Assembly (NCBI RefSeq): GCF_014203355.1
Contig: NZ_JACHIR010000001.1
Coordinates: forward strand, 124,001 to 188,000
Length of the DNA stretch: 64,000 nucleotides
Direction: 5' to 3'
DNA from: Kutzneria kofuensis
Lineage (GTDB): Bacteria > Actinomycetota > Actinomycetes > Mycobacteriales > Pseudonocardiaceae
Under the pieces are notes generated by a model, which saw only the letters and a list, made by a program, of their open reading frames with translations, was not told the DNA's origin and made no database searches. The stretch's first letter is position 1, and each line of letters begins with the position of its first letter. Shown here piece after piece: positions 9,030 through 17,938 of this stretch. A program made the translations under genes and the position numbers.

Positions 9030-10487
9030 TCAGCCGACGGCCCCTTCCATCTGGAGTTCGATCAGGCGGTTCAGTTCGAGCGCGTACTCCATGGGCAGCT
9101 CGCGGGCGATCGGCTCGACGAAGCCGCGCACCACCATGGCCATCGCCTCGTCCTCGGTCAGGCCCCGGGACATCAGGTAGAACAGCTGGTCCGCGCTCAC
9201 CTTGGAGACGGTCGCCTCGTGGCCCATGGACACGTCGTCCTCGCGGACGTCCACGTACGGGTAGGTGTCCGACCGGCTGATCTGGTCCACCAGCAGCGCG
9301 TCGCACTTCACCGTGGAGGCGGAGTGGTGCGCGCCCTTGTTCACCCGGACCAGGCCGCGGTAGGAGGTGCGGCCGCCGCCGCGGGCCACCGACTTCGACA
9401 CGATGGTCGAGGAGGTGTGCGGCGCCAGGTGCACCATCTTCGCGCCGGCGTCCTGGTGCTGGCCCTCGCCGGCGAACGCGATGGACAGCACCTCGCCCTT
9501 GGCGTGCTCGCCCATCAGGAACACCGAGGGGTACTTCATGGTGACCTTGGAGCCGATGTTGCCGTCGATCCACTCCATGGTCGCGCCCTCTTCGGCCTTG
9601 GCGCGCTTGGTGACCAGGTTGTAGACGTTGTTCGACCAGTTCTGGATGGTCGTGTAGCGGCAGCGGCCGCCCTTCTTGACGATGATCTCCACGACCGCCG
9701 AGTGCAGCGAGTCTGAGGAGTAGATCGGCGCGGTGCAGCCCTCGACGTAGTGCACGTACGCGCCCTCGTCGACGATGATCAGCGTCCGCTCGAACTGGCC
9801 CATGTTCTCGGTGTTGATCCGGAAGTAGGCCTGCAGCGGGATCTCGACGTGCACGCCCTTGGGGACGTAGATGAACGAGCCGCCGGACCACACCGCGGAG
9901 TTCAGCGCGGAGAACTTGTTGTCGCCGGACGGGATCACCGAGCCGAAGTACTCCTGGAACAGCTCCGGGTGCTCCTTGAGGCCGGTGTCGGTGTCCAGGA
10001 AGATGACGCCCTGGCGCTCCAGCTCCTCGTTGATCTTGTGATAGACCACCTCGGACTCGTACTGGGCGGCCACACCGGCGACCAGGCGCTGCTTCTCCGC
10101 CTCCGGGATGCCCAGCTTGTCGTAGGTGTTCTTGATGTCCTCGGGCAGGTCGTCCCAGGTGGCGGCCTGCTTCTCGGTCGAGCGCACGAAGTACTTGATC
10201 GAGTCGAAGTCGATGCCGGACAGGTCGGAACCCCAGTTCGGCATGGGCTTGCGCTCGAAGAGCTTGAGGCCCTTCAGGCGGTGCTCGAGCATCCACTCGG
10301 GCTCGCCCTTCTTGGCCGAGATGTCCCGGACGACATCCTCGTTCAGGCCTCGGCGAGCGCTCGCGCCCGCAGCGTCGGGGTCGGCCCAGCCGTACTCGTA
10401 GTTCCCGAGCGTCGCCAGGGTCTGTTCCTGGGTCAACGGCTCGGCCTGCGGCGTGGTGGGCGTGCGCTGCTCGGCAGCGGCAGTCAT
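9030..10487 (-). CDS. sufB: SufB, Fe-S scaffold subunit
   Basis: A 485-residue SufB, the main scaffold on which the nascent [Fe-S] cluster is built. Diagnostic stretches are [18 protein letters not shown]-like (here [20 protein letters not shown]), [20 protein letters not shown] and [17 protein letters not shown]. The ATG at 10487 is chosen because it overlaps the sufR stop (ATGA); an in-frame upstream ATG would lie inside sufR. No intein is present, unlike the sufB of several mycobacteria. Confidence 0.97.
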   Translation of the reverse strand: MTAAAEQRTPTTPQAEPLTQEQTLATLGNYEYGWADPDAAGASARRGLNEDVVRDISAKKGEPEWMLEHRLKGLKLFERKPMPNWGSDLSGIDFDSIKYFVRSTEKQAATWDDLPEDIKNTYDKLGIPEAEKQRLVAGVAAQYESEVVYHKINEELERQGVIFLDTDTGLKEHPELFQEYFGSVIPSGDNKFSALNSAVWSGGSFIYVPKGVHVEIPLQAYFRINTENMGQFERTLIIVDEGAYVHYVEGCTAPIYSSDSLHSAVVEIIVKKGGRCRYTTIQNWSNNVYNLVTKRAKAEEGATMEWIDGNIGSKVTMKYPSVFLMGEHAKGEVLSIAFAGEGQHQDAGAKMVHLAPHTSSTIVSKSVARGGGRTSYRGLVRVNKGAHHSASTVKCDALLVDQISRSDTYPYVDVREDDVSMGHEATVSKVSADQLFYLMSRGLTEDEAMAMVVRGFVEPIARELPMEYALELNRLIELQMEGAVG

Positions 10488-11227
10488 GCGAGCTCCCCTC
10501 CGTCCGGGGTGGGTGGTGTCGTGTTCGGGGTCTTCTTGCCTTGGCTCGGGAGCACCGGCACGTGGGTCGTGCACGCCGCGTCACCGCGGGCGATCGTCGC
10601 CAGCCGCTGCACGTGGACGCCGAGCATGTCGGCGAACGCCGCCGTCTCGGCCTCGCACAGCTGCGGGAACTCGGCCGCGACGTGTGCCACCGGGCAGTGG
10701 TGCTGACACAGCTGCTCCCCGGCGCCGACGTGCCGTGACGACGAAGCGTAACCCTCGCGGGTCAGCGCGGCGGCGAGGGCCTTGGCCCGCTCCGCCGGCT
10801 GCGCCGGCTCCGTCACGGCGTCCCGGTGCCGTTCGATCATGGCTTCGACCCTGCGCTCGGCGAACGCCCGGACCGCCTGCTCCCCGCCGCTCTCGGCCAG
10901 GAAGCGCAGCGCCGCGACCGCCAGGTCGTCGTAGGCGTGGCCGAAACGGGACCGGCCCGTCTCGGTGAGCAGGAAGAGCTTGGCCGGGCGGCCGCGCCCC
11001 CTGCGCCCACGCGTCGGAGCGTCCCTGGTGGTTGCCTCGCCGTCGGCGAGCAGGGCGTCCAGGTGCCTGCGCACGGCTACGTGGCTCAGCCCCAGCTCGT
11101 CGGCGACGTCGGCCGCGGTGACCGGTCCCCGTTCGAGCAGCAGCCTCGCCACCGCCTGCCGGGTGCGGCCGTCAGCCGGCTGCGGCGGCGCCGCACCCAG
11201 CTGCTGATCGCTCCCGACGTTTTTCAC
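10484..11227 (-). CDS. sufR: SufR, Fe-S-sensing repressor of the suf operon
   Basis: A 247-residue ArsR/DeoR-like regulator. An N-terminal winged helix ([24 protein letters not shown]) is followed by a C-terminal cluster-binding region with C-x3-C-x12-C (C174, C178, C191, in [20 protein letters not shown]). The same spacing is known for the [4Fe-4S] ligands of Streptomyces SufR. The GTG at 11227 is preferred because it starts at the end of the operator and gives VKNVGSDQQ as N terminus; an in-frame ATG at 11251 would place the operator inside the gene. SufR with a cluster represses its own operon, giving feedback on Fe-S supply. Confidence 0.93.
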   Translation of the reverse strand: MKNVGSDQQLGAAPPQPADGRTRQAVARLLLERGPVTAADVADELGLSHVAVRRHLDALLADGEATTRDAPTRGRRGRGRPAKLFLLTETGRSRFGHAYDDLAVAALRFLAESGGEQAVRAFAERRVEAMIERHRDAVTEPAQPAERAKALAAALTREGYASSSRHVGAGEQLCQHHCPVAHVAAEFPQLCEAETAAFADMLGVHVQRLATIARGDAACTTHVPVLPSQGKKTPNTTPPTPDGGELA

Positions 11228-11240
11228 AACACAAGTGTTG
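11227..11240. promoter_or_regulatory. SufR operator CAAC-N6-GTTG
   Basis: CAACACAAGTGTTG is a 14-base palindrome with 6-bp perfect arms and matches the CAAC-N6-GTTG box described for SufR of Streptomyces avermitilis. It ends on the first base of the sufR start codon, so a bound repressor would cover the transcription start. A TAGGCA -10-like hexamer lies just upstream (11244-11239, minus strand). Confidence 0.85.
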
Positions 11241-11326
11241 CCTATTTCCATCGGTACAGCAAAGCCAGGGGCCACGTCCCGGCACTCTTAGTGACTCGCT
11301 TCACACCCATCCGAGTGTCCGTTGGC

Positions 11327-11446
11327 CACGTGAGTGGCTCATTTGCCCCCGACAGCCACCTGAGCCACTCACGTGCATCCGAGGAGCGGAGGAGCGGCAC
11401 GTGAGTGGCTTAGGTGGGGTTGGAAGGCACATGAGCCACTCACGTG
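11327..11446. repeat. Four alternating copies of CACGTGAGTGGCTC
   Basis: A 14-base word and its reverse complement alternate four times: 11327-11340 (+), 11362-11375 (-), 11398-11410 (+, 13 of 14 bases) and 11433-11446 (-). Each + copy can fold with the next - copy, giving two adjacent stem-loops in the sufR-mptB divergent intergenic region. Their role is unknown; they may insulate the two promoters or be a dispersed repeat family. Confidence 0.8.
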
Positions 11447-11477
11447 GCCGGAGACCGGGAGCTCACCCGGGCCTCGC

Positions 11478-11483
11478 TACTCT
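11478..11483 (+). promoter_or_regulatory. -10 element TACTCT, leaderless start of mptB
   Basis: TACTCT is followed by six bases and then the GTG at 11490, downstream of the stem-loop repeats. Confidence 0.4.
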
Positions 11484-11489
11484 GCTCGG

Positions 11490-13157
11490 GTGTTGGCCGC
11501 CAAACTGCGAGAGCTGGTGACCGGAACGGTCGGTGAGACCGCGCCGCCGGGGCTGGTTCCGGTCGAGGACGCGCCGCTGCGGCTGGACCGGACCGAGCGC
11601 CGCCAGCTGCAGGTGATCCGGCGGTTCGGCACGATCGGCTCGCTGCTGCTGGCCTGCGGCGGCCTGGGCGCGGGGGCGTCGCCGACGATCAACCCGCTGC
11701 TCGACACGCCCATCCTCGGGGTGTTCGCCCGGATCCCGACGGTGGCGATGGCCAGCGCGTTCTCCGGGATGCTGATGATGGTGCTGGCCTGGCTGTGGCT
11801 GGGCCGGCTGGTGTGGCCGGGCCGCCCGCGCATGCTGTCCCGCGCGCAGATGGACCGCACGCTGGTGATGTGGACGATCCCGCTGATCCTGGTGCCGCCC
11901 ATGTTCAGCCAGGACGTCTACAGCTACCTGGCGCAGAGCGCGGTCGTGCAGCGCGGCATGGACCCGTACACGATCGGCGCGGCGCAGGCGCTGGGCCCCG
12001 ACAACATCCTGGCCCGCAGCGTGCCGACGCTGTGGCGGGAGACGCCCTCCCCGTACGGACCGCTGTTCCTCACGGTCGGCCGCGCGATCACCGGCATCGC
12101 CGGCGACAACGTGGTGGTCGGCATCCTGCTCGAGCGGGTGCTGGCGCTGATCGGGCTGGGCCTGATCGTGTGGGCGCTGCCCCGCCTGGCCCGCCGCTTC
12201 CACGTCCCGCCGGTGGCGGCGATCTGGATCGGCGCCGCCAACCCGCTGGTGATCTTCCACCTGGTCGTCGGCGTGCACAACGAGGCCCTGGCCATCGGCC
12301 TGATGCTGGCCGGCTTCCAGGTCGCCATCAGCCGCCTGCCCAGGATCGGCCCCGGCGACCCGATACCGCCCTGGTCGCGCGAGGAGTTCTGGCGCATCCT
12401 CGCCGGCGCGACCCTGATCACGATGGGCGGCGGCGTCAAGGTGCTGGCCCTGGTGGCGCTGGGCTTCGTCGGCGTGATGATCGCCCGGCGCTGGGGCGGC
12501 GGCCTGCCCCAGCTGCTCAAGGCGGCCGGCGCGATGCTGGTGGTCGGCGTCGTCGTGATGACGTTGATCACGGTCGCGAGCGGGCTGGGCTGGGGCTGGC
12601 TCAAGACGCTCAACGGCGGCACGATCATCTACACCTGGCTGTCCCCGGTCACGTTGGTCGCGCTCGGCGGCGTCGGCCTGGGCATCCTGTTCCAGCTGGG
12701 CAACCACATCGACGCCACGGTCGGCACCGCCCGCGCGATCGGCTGGATCGGCTTCGCCTGCTCCGGCGTGATCCTGCTGTGGCGGTCCTACCGCGGCCAC
12801 TTCTCGGCCATGGCCGGGCTGGGCCTGTTCCTGGTCTGGTTCGTCGTGCTCGGCCCCGTTGTGCAGCCCTGGTACCCGCTGTGGGCGATCATTCCGCTGG
12901 CCACGGCCAAGGCCAGCAAGCGGTTCCGGACCTGGGTCACGGTGTTCAGCGCGCTGATCGCGCTGGTCACCCCGCCGACCGGGTCCACGTTCGACGGCCG
13001 GGCGTTCCTCATCCCGACCGCCGCGGTCGCCGCGCTCATCCTGGTCGGCCTGCTGCTGTTGGTCGTCCGGGGCAAACTCCCCGAACGCGAACCCCGAGGT
13101 GAACTGACCGTGACCCCCGCCACGTCCGAACCGCTCAGTTCGGGGCCGCTCGGATGA
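11490..13157 (+). CDS. mptB: MptB-like polyprenyl-phosphomannose alpha-1,6-mannosyltransferase
   Basis: A 555-residue, multi-spanning GT-C glycosyltransferase of the MptB family, which elongates the mannan core of lipomannan/lipoarabinomannan at the outer face of the membrane using polyprenyl-phosphate mannose. FSQDVYSYLAQS near the first extracytoplasmic loop carries the DxY-type acidic residue expected of GT-C enzymes; PSPYGPLF and VQPWYPLW are further family blocks. The N-terminal 30 residues and the C-terminal tail are cytoplasmic and charged. Gene order next to sufR is the same as in Mycobacterium (sufR-Rv1459c). GTG 11490 is chosen from the leaderless promoter. Confidence 0.88.
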   Translation: MLAAKLRELVTGTVGETAPPGLVPVEDAPLRLDRTERRQLQVIRRFGTIGSLLLACGGLGAGASPTINPLLDTPILGVFARIPTVAMASAFSGMLMMVLAWLWLGRLVWPGRPRMLSRAQMDRTLVMWTIPLILVPPMFSQDVYSYLAQSAVVQRGMDPYTIGAAQALGPDNILARSVPTLWRETPSPYGPLFLTVGRAITGIAGDNVVVGILLERVLALIGLGLIVWALPRLARRFHVPPVAAIWIGAANPLVIFHLVVGVHNEALAIGLMLAGFQVAISRLPRIGPGDPIPPWSREEFWRILAGATLITMGGGVKVLALVALGFVGVMIARRWGGGLPQLLKAAGAMLVVGVVVMTLITVASGLGWGWLKTLNGGTIIYTWLSPVTLVALGGVGLGILFQLGNHIDATVGTARAIGWIGFACSGVILLWRSYRGHFSAMAGLGLFLVWFVVLGPVVQPWYPLWAIIPLATAKASKRFRTWVTVFSALIALVTPPTGSTFDGRAFLIPTAAVAALILVGLLLLVVRGKLPEREPRGELTVTPATSEPLSSGPLG

Positions 13158-13201
13158 GCCCCACGAGCCTGCGTTCCGGCCACCCCCTAGGCTCGGCGGA
13201 C

Positions 13202-14140
13202 GTGACCGCACACCCGACCACCCCGGCTGTCGAGGTGTCGGGCCTGGTGAAGCGCTACGGGTCCACCGTCGCGGTGAACGGCCTGGACCTGCGGATGGAC
13301 CGCGGCACCGTGCTCGCCCTGCTCGGCCCGAACGGCGCCGGCAAGACCACCACCGTCGAGCTCTGCGAGGGCTTCCTGCGCGCCGACGACGGCACGGTCC
13401 GGGTGCTCGGCCTCGACCCCGCCCGCGACGGCGCCGCGCTACGGGCCCGGATCGGCGTGATGCCGCAGGGCGGCGGCGCCTACCCGGGCGTGCGCACCGA
13501 GGAGATGCTGCGGCTGGTGGCGGCGTGCGCGGCGAATCCGTTGGATCCCGAGTGGCTGCTGGATGTGCTGGGCCTGGCGACCGCGCGCCGCACGCCGTAC
13601 AAGCGGCTGTCCGGCGGGCAGCAGCAGCGGCTGTCGCTGGCGTGCGCGCTGGTGGGCCGGCCGGAGCTGGTGTTCCTGGACGAGCCGACGGCCGGGCTGG
13701 ACCCGCAGGCCCGTCGCCTGGTCTGGGACCTGGTGCAGGCCCTGCGTTCCGACGGCGTCGGCGTGCTGCTGACCACGCACCTGATGGACGAGGCGGAGAC
13801 GCTGGCCGACCAGGTCGTGATCGTCGACCACGGGCGGGTGGTCGCCAGCGGCACCCCGCACGAGCTGACCAGCAGCGGCTCCGCCGAGCAGCAGCTGCGC
13901 TTCCGCGCCCGGCCCGGCCTGGACACGAAGCTGCTGGTGGACGCGCTGCCGGAGAACCTCAAGGTGGACGAGGTCGGTCCCGGCTCGTACCTGGTGGCCG
14001 GCTGCATCGACCCGCAGGTCGTCTCCACGGTCACGGCCTGGTGCGCGCAGCAGGGCGTGCTGGCCGAGGAGCTCCGCGTCGCCCGGCGCAGCCTGGAGGA
14101 CGTCTTCCTGGAACTGACCGGACGGGAGCTCCGCTCGTGA
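13202..14140 (+). CDS. ABC transporter ATP-binding protein
   Basis: A 312-residue ATPase of the DrrA/CcmA-like drug-export family. Walker A is GPNGAGKTTT, the signature is LSGGQQQRLS, and Walker B is ELVFLDEPTAGLDP, with a C-terminal extension of about 80 residues. GTG 13202 is supported by TAGGCT at 13188-13193; an alternative ATG at 13154 overlaps the mptB stop (ATGA) and would add 16 residues. It pairs with the permease that follows. The same sufR-mptB-ABC order occurs in mycobacteria; the substrate is unknown. Confidence 0.92.
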   Translation: MTAHPTTPAVEVSGLVKRYGSTVAVNGLDLRMDRGTVLALLGPNGAGKTTTVELCEGFLRADDGTVRVLGLDPARDGAALRARIGVMPQGGGAYPGVRTEEMLRLVAACAANPLDPEWLLDVLGLATARRTPYKRLSGGQQQRLSLACALVGRPELVFLDEPTAGLDPQARRLVWDLVQALRSDGVGVLLTTHLMDEAETLADQVVIVDHGRVVASGTPHELTSSGSAEQQLRFRARPGLDTKLLVDALPENLKVDEVGPGSYLVAGCIDPQVVSTVTAWCAQQGVLAEELRVARRSLEDVFLELTGRELRS

Positions 14141-14928
14141 CAGCGTCGATTCCCCGGACTTTCCCACCCGGCACGTTCACCCCGGCCCCGGGCCGAGGCC
14201 GCCTCGGCCGCATGCTGCTGGCGCAGGCCCGTACCGAGACGGCGCTGGCGCTGCGCCACGGCGAGCAGGTGCTGCTGACCCTGCTGATCCCGCTGGCGCT
14301 GCTGATCGGCCTGACGCTGCTGAAGATCGTGCCGCTGCCGGAGCCGCGGGTGAACGAGGTGACGCCGCGCATCCTCGCGCTGGCGGTGATGTCCTCGGCG
14401 TTCACCGGGCAGGCCATCGCGCTCGGCTTCGACCGCCGCTACGGCGTGCTCAAACGCCTTGCGGCGACGGCGATCCCGCGCTGGGTGCTCGGCGCCGGCC
14501 GGGTGCTGGCGGCGTTGACGGTCGTCGCGATCCAGGTGGTGATCCTGGGCGTCGTCGCCGCGCTGCTGGGCTGGCAGCCCGACGCCGGCGGCATCGCGTG
14601 GGCGATCGTGCTGGTGCTGCTGGGCACGACTTCCTTCGGCGCGCTGGGTGTGCTGCTGGGCGGCGCGCTGCGGGCGGAGATCGTGTTGGCGGTGGCCAAC
14701 ATCGTGTGGTTCGTGCTCCTGCTGGCCGGCGGCATCGCGCTGCCGCCGGGCTCGCTGCCGGGCGGGCTGGGCGCGATCGTGGAACTGCTGCCGTCCGGCG
14801 CGCTCGCGGAAGCGCTGCACACCGTGCTCACCCAGGGTGGCGCGCCGGGCTGGCAGCCGGTGCTGGTATTGATCATCTGGGCTGCCGCCGCCGGCGGCGT
14901 CGCCACCAGGACCACCCGGCTGACCTGA
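14137..14928 (+). CDS. ABC-2 type permease
   Basis: A 263-residue membrane protein with about six hydrophobic spans, of the ABC-2 family. It starts at GTG overlapping the ATPase stop (GTGA), so the two subunits are made together. The first 30 residues are Pro/Gly/Arg-rich and cytoplasmic. The cargo is unknown; drug or lipid export is typical of the family. Confidence 0.9.
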   Translation: MTASIPRTFPPGTFTPAPGRGRLGRMLLAQARTETALALRHGEQVLLTLLIPLALLIGLTLLKIVPLPEPRVNEVTPRILALAVMSSAFTGQAIALGFDRRYGVLKRLAATAIPRWVLGAGRVLAALTVVAIQVVILGVVAALLGWQPDAGGIAWAIVLVLLGTTSFGALGVLLGGALRAEIVLAVANIVWFVLLLAGGIALPPGSLPGGLGAIVELLPSGALAEALHTVLTQGGAPGWQPVLVLIIWAAAAGGVATRTTRLT

Positions 14929-14950
14929 CCCCGAGAGGGCCCTCCCCGAC

Positions 14951-16591
14951 TTGAGCACGACTACTGTGGACCAACAACAAGACGAAGAACCGTCACTGGC
15001 CCGAGCCAGCGGCTCGATGGCCGTGGCCACCCTGGTCAGCCGCATCACCGGCTTCGTGTCGAAGCTGCTGCTCGCCGCCGTCATCGGCTTCAGCGCCAAG
15101 GCGATCAACGATTCGTACACGGTGGCCAACACCGTGCCGAACATCATCTACGAGCTGCTGCTCGGCGGCGTGCTCACCAGCGTGGTGGTGCCGCTGCTGG
15201 TGCGGGCACGGCACGAGGACGCCGACGGCGGCGAGGAGTACACGCACCGGCTGCTCACCGTCAGCCTCACCATGCTGCTCGGCATGACCGCGCTCGCGGT
15301 CGCCGCCGCGCCGCTGCTGACCAAGCTGTTCGTGGACAGCAGCAGCGGCAACGCCAATCCGGCGCTGGTGACCGCGTTCGCGTACCTGCTGCTGCCGGAG
15401 ATCCTGTTCTACGGCATGTTCGCGATGCTGGGCGCGATCCTCAACACCCGCAACGTGTTCGCGGCGCCGGCGTGGGCGCCGGTGCTGAACAACGTGGTGC
15501 TGCTGGCCACCATCGCGGCGTACTTCGTGCTGCCGGGCGACATCTCCACCGACCCGGTCCGCATCACCGACTTCAAGCTGCTGCTGCTCGGCCTCGGCAC
15601 CACGCTCGGCATCGTGATCCAGGCGCTGGTGCTCATCCCGCCGCTGCTGCGCAGCGGCTACCGGCCGCGCTGGCACTGGGGCTGGGACCGGCGGCTGGGC
15701 GAGTTCGGCGGGCTGGCGCTGTGGGTCGTCGGCTACGTGGTGGTCAGCCAGATCGGCTACATCACGATCACCCGGGTCGCCACCAACGGCGCCGCCGGCG
15801 GCATCTCCATCTACACGTACTCGTGGCTGCTGGTGCAGATGCCGTACGGGGTGCTGGGCGTGTCGCTGCTGACGGCGATCATGCCGAGGATGAGCAAGGC
15901 CGCCGCCACCAAGAACATCCCGGCACTGCTGGACGACCTGTCGCTGGGCAGCCGGATGTCGGCGGTGATGCTGGCCCCGATCAGCGCCCTCATGACCGTG
16001 CTGGGGCCGGCCCTCGCGGTGGCCATCACCGTGTTCGGCAAGGGCGGCGCGGACGCCCCCCGGCTCGGGCTGGCGATCACCGCCTCGTCGTTCGGGCTGC
16101 TGCCGTACGCGCTGACCATGCTGCAGATGCGCGTGTTCTACGCGATGAAGGACGCCCGCACGCCGACCCTGATCAACGCGGTGATGATCGCGTTGAAGGT
16201 GCCGGTGTGCCTGCTGGCGGCGGCGGTGCTGCCGGCCAACCAGGTCGTGTTCGGCCTCACCTTCTCCGACGCGATCAGCTTCACGCTCGGCACGATCGTC
16301 GGGGAACTGTTGCTGCGCAAGCGGTTCGGGCGGCTGGGTAGCAGGCGCGTGGTCCGCACGTACGTGAAGGTCGCGGTTGCCGCCGTGTGGGGCGCGGCGG
16401 TGGCGCTGGTGGTCGAGCTCGGCGTCCGCTCGTACGTGCCGGGCGGCGTGCACGGGGCCCTCGGCGCGTGGCTTTCCCTTGTGGTGGGCGGGATCCTGGG
16501 CCTGCTGGCGGCGTTCGGCATGATGGCGCTGCTGCGGGTGCACGAGCTGCGGCCGGCCCTGGACAAGATCGGTTCCTTCGTCCGGCGCTGA
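14951..16591 (+). CDS. murJ: MurJ/MviN-family lipid II flippase
   Basis: A 546-residue MATE/MOP-superfamily integral membrane protein of the MurJ family, which flips lipid II across the cytoplasmic membrane for peptidoglycan synthesis. About 14 hydrophobic spans are visible, with the first cytoplasmic segment LVSRITGFVSKLLLAAVIG typical of the family. It lacks the pseudokinase extension of mycobacterial MviN (Rv3910), so it may be a second MurJ-like paralogue. The start is probably TTG 14951; GTG 14966 is an alternative. It ends at a hairpin terminator. Confidence 0.85.
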   Translation: MSTTTVDQQQDEEPSLARASGSMAVATLVSRITGFVSKLLLAAVIGFSAKAINDSYTVANTVPNIIYELLLGGVLTSVVVPLLVRARHEDADGGEEYTHRLLTVSLTMLLGMTALAVAAAPLLTKLFVDSSSGNANPALVTAFAYLLLPEILFYGMFAMLGAILNTRNVFAAPAWAPVLNNVVLLATIAAYFVLPGDISTDPVRITDFKLLLLGLGTTLGIVIQALVLIPPLLRSGYRPRWHWGWDRRLGEFGGLALWVVGYVVVSQIGYITITRVATNGAAGGISIYTYSWLLVQMPYGVLGVSLLTAIMPRMSKAAATKNIPALLDDLSLGSRMSAVMLAPISALMTVLGPALAVAITVFGKGGADAPRLGLAITASSFGLLPYALTMLQMRVFYAMKDARTPTLINAVMIALKVPVCLLAAAVLPANQVVFGLTFSDAISFTLGTIVGELLLRKRFGRLGSRRVVRTYVKVAVAAVWGAAVALVVELGVRSYVPGGVHGALGAWLSLVVGGILGLLAAFGMMALLRVHELRPALDKIGSFVRR

Positions 16592-16597
16592 GAACAC

Positions 16598-16623
16598 GTG
16601 CGCTCCCCGACCGGGGAGCGCAC
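16598..16623. terminator. Bidirectional hairpin terminator
   Basis: Perfect 11-bp stem GTGCGCTCCCC / GGGGAGCGCAC with a GACC loop between the convergent flippase and peptidase genes. Confidence 0.85.
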
Positions 16624-16631
16624 GCGTCGGG

Positions 16632-17801
16632 TCAGAACGCGCCGAGGCCGTTCGGCGTGCCCAGGCCGGTCGGGCCGTCGTAGCTGGCCTTCGCGGTGCA
16701 CAGGTAGCTGCCGCTGCAGCTGCCGTTGGAGCCGCTGGTCACGTCGAACAGCGATCCGGTGTGCGAGTACGCCAGCGACGCCGGGACGCTGCCCGCCGCC
16801 GGGCGGCCGGCGAGCGCGTACACGCCGGCGACGATCGGCGACGAGACGCTGGTGCCGCCGAACACCAGCCAGCCGCCGACGCCGTAGGTGTCGTAGACGG
16901 CGACGCCGGTCGCCGGGTCGGCCACCGCGGAGACGTCGGCGACTGTGCGCCGGGTGCAGCCGGTGTCGTGCTGCCAGCTCGGCTTGGTCTCGTACCGCGA
17001 ACAGCCGGAACCCGCGCCGCTCCACACGGTTTCGCTCCAACCACGCGCCGTGGACGCGGTGCGCAGGCTGGTGCCGCCGACGGCCGTGACGTAGCGGGAC
17101 GCGGCCGGATACTCCACGCCGTAACCGGAGTCACCGGAGCTCACGGTGATCGCCACGCCTGGGTGGTTGTAGTACGTGTCGGCCGACGCCTCGGTGGAGA
17201 ACTCCGCGCCGCCGTAGCTGTTCGAGACGGCGACCGCGCCGAGCCGCACGGCCGTGTTCACCGCGGTCCCGAGGTTGGCGATGGACGCGGAAGTGGCCTC
17301 CACCAACAGGATGTGGCAGCTGGGGCAGACCGCCGACACCATGTCGATGTCCAGCGAGATCTCCTCCGCCCAGCCGGTGTTGCCCGCCGGCAGCGGGCTC
17401 GCGGCGCCGCTCTGGTTCACCTTCTTGAAGCAGCCGTTGGCCGTGGTGCAGGCCGGCAGGCCGAAGGTGGACCGGTAGGTCGCCAGGTCCTTCTCGGCGT
17501 TCGGATCGTCATAGGCGTCGACGATCGCCACCGTCAGGCCGGCGCCGCCGGTCGTGGGCAGCTTGTAGGCGGCGCGCAGGTTCGCCGGGCTCAGGCCGGA
17601 CGGAGCCGCCGGGGAGAACGTGCGGGCGCCGGAATCGGTGCGTACCAAGGCTTTGCACGCCGCGAAGCCGGGTGCGGGCTGCTCGGCGCAGGACCGAGCG
17701 GTGGTGATGGTCTGGGCCTGTGCCGTTGTCGTGCCGCCGAGCGCCGTCACGCCGGCCCACAGCGCGACGACGGCAAGGATTCTCAGGGGGATCTTGGTCA
17801 C
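16632..17801 (-). CDS. Secreted S53-type (sedolisin-like) peptidase, copy 1
   Basis: A 389-residue secreted serine-carboxyl peptidase. A signal peptide ends near TTTAQAQ (residue 30). The sedolisin signature residues are visible: E147-x3-D151 in EEISLDID, D224 in SSGDSGYG, and S318 in FGGTSVSSP. The classical S53 pro-domain of about 180 residues is missing; only about 40 residues lie between the signal peptide and the catalytic core. The GTG at 17801 has GGAGG eight bases upstream. It is a close tandem paralogue of the next gene. Protease activity is inferred. Confidence 0.85.
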   Translation of the reverse strand: MTKIPLRILAVVALWAGVTALGGTTTAQAQTITTARSCAEQPAPGFAACKALVRTDSGARTFSPAAPSGLSPANLRAAYKLPTTGGAGLTVAIVDAYDDPNAEKDLATYRSTFGLPACTTANGCFKKVNQSGAASPLPAGNTGWAEEISLDIDMVSAVCPSCHILLVEATSASIANLGTAVNTAVRLGAVAVSNSYGGAEFSTEASADTYYNHPGVAITVSSGDSGYGVEYPAASRYVTAVGGTSLRTASTARGWSETVWSGAGSGCSRYETKPSWQHDTGCTRRTVADVSAVADPATGVAVYDTYGVGGWLVFGGTSVSSPIVAGVYALAGRPAAGSVPASLAYSHTGSLFDVTSGSNGSCSGSYLCTAKASYDGPTGLGTPNGLGAF

Positions 17802-17903
17802 CGATACCTCCACAGGGAGCGGGACGAAGCTCCCCGACGGTAGGCAACCGGTCACTGTGCGCCAATAGGCAGAATGCGGGACCCTACCCTTGGAACGGAC
17901 AAA

Positions 17904-17932
17904 ACGCCGGGCGGGATGACCCCGCCCGGCGT
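17904..17932 (-). terminator. Hairpin terminator between the two peptidase genes
   Basis: Perfect 12-bp stem ACGCCGGGCGGG / CCCGCCCGGCGT, loop ATGAC, six bases past the stop of the second peptidase gene. The two paralogues are therefore probably transcribed separately. Confidence 0.85.
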
Positions 17933-17938
17933 CGTCCG

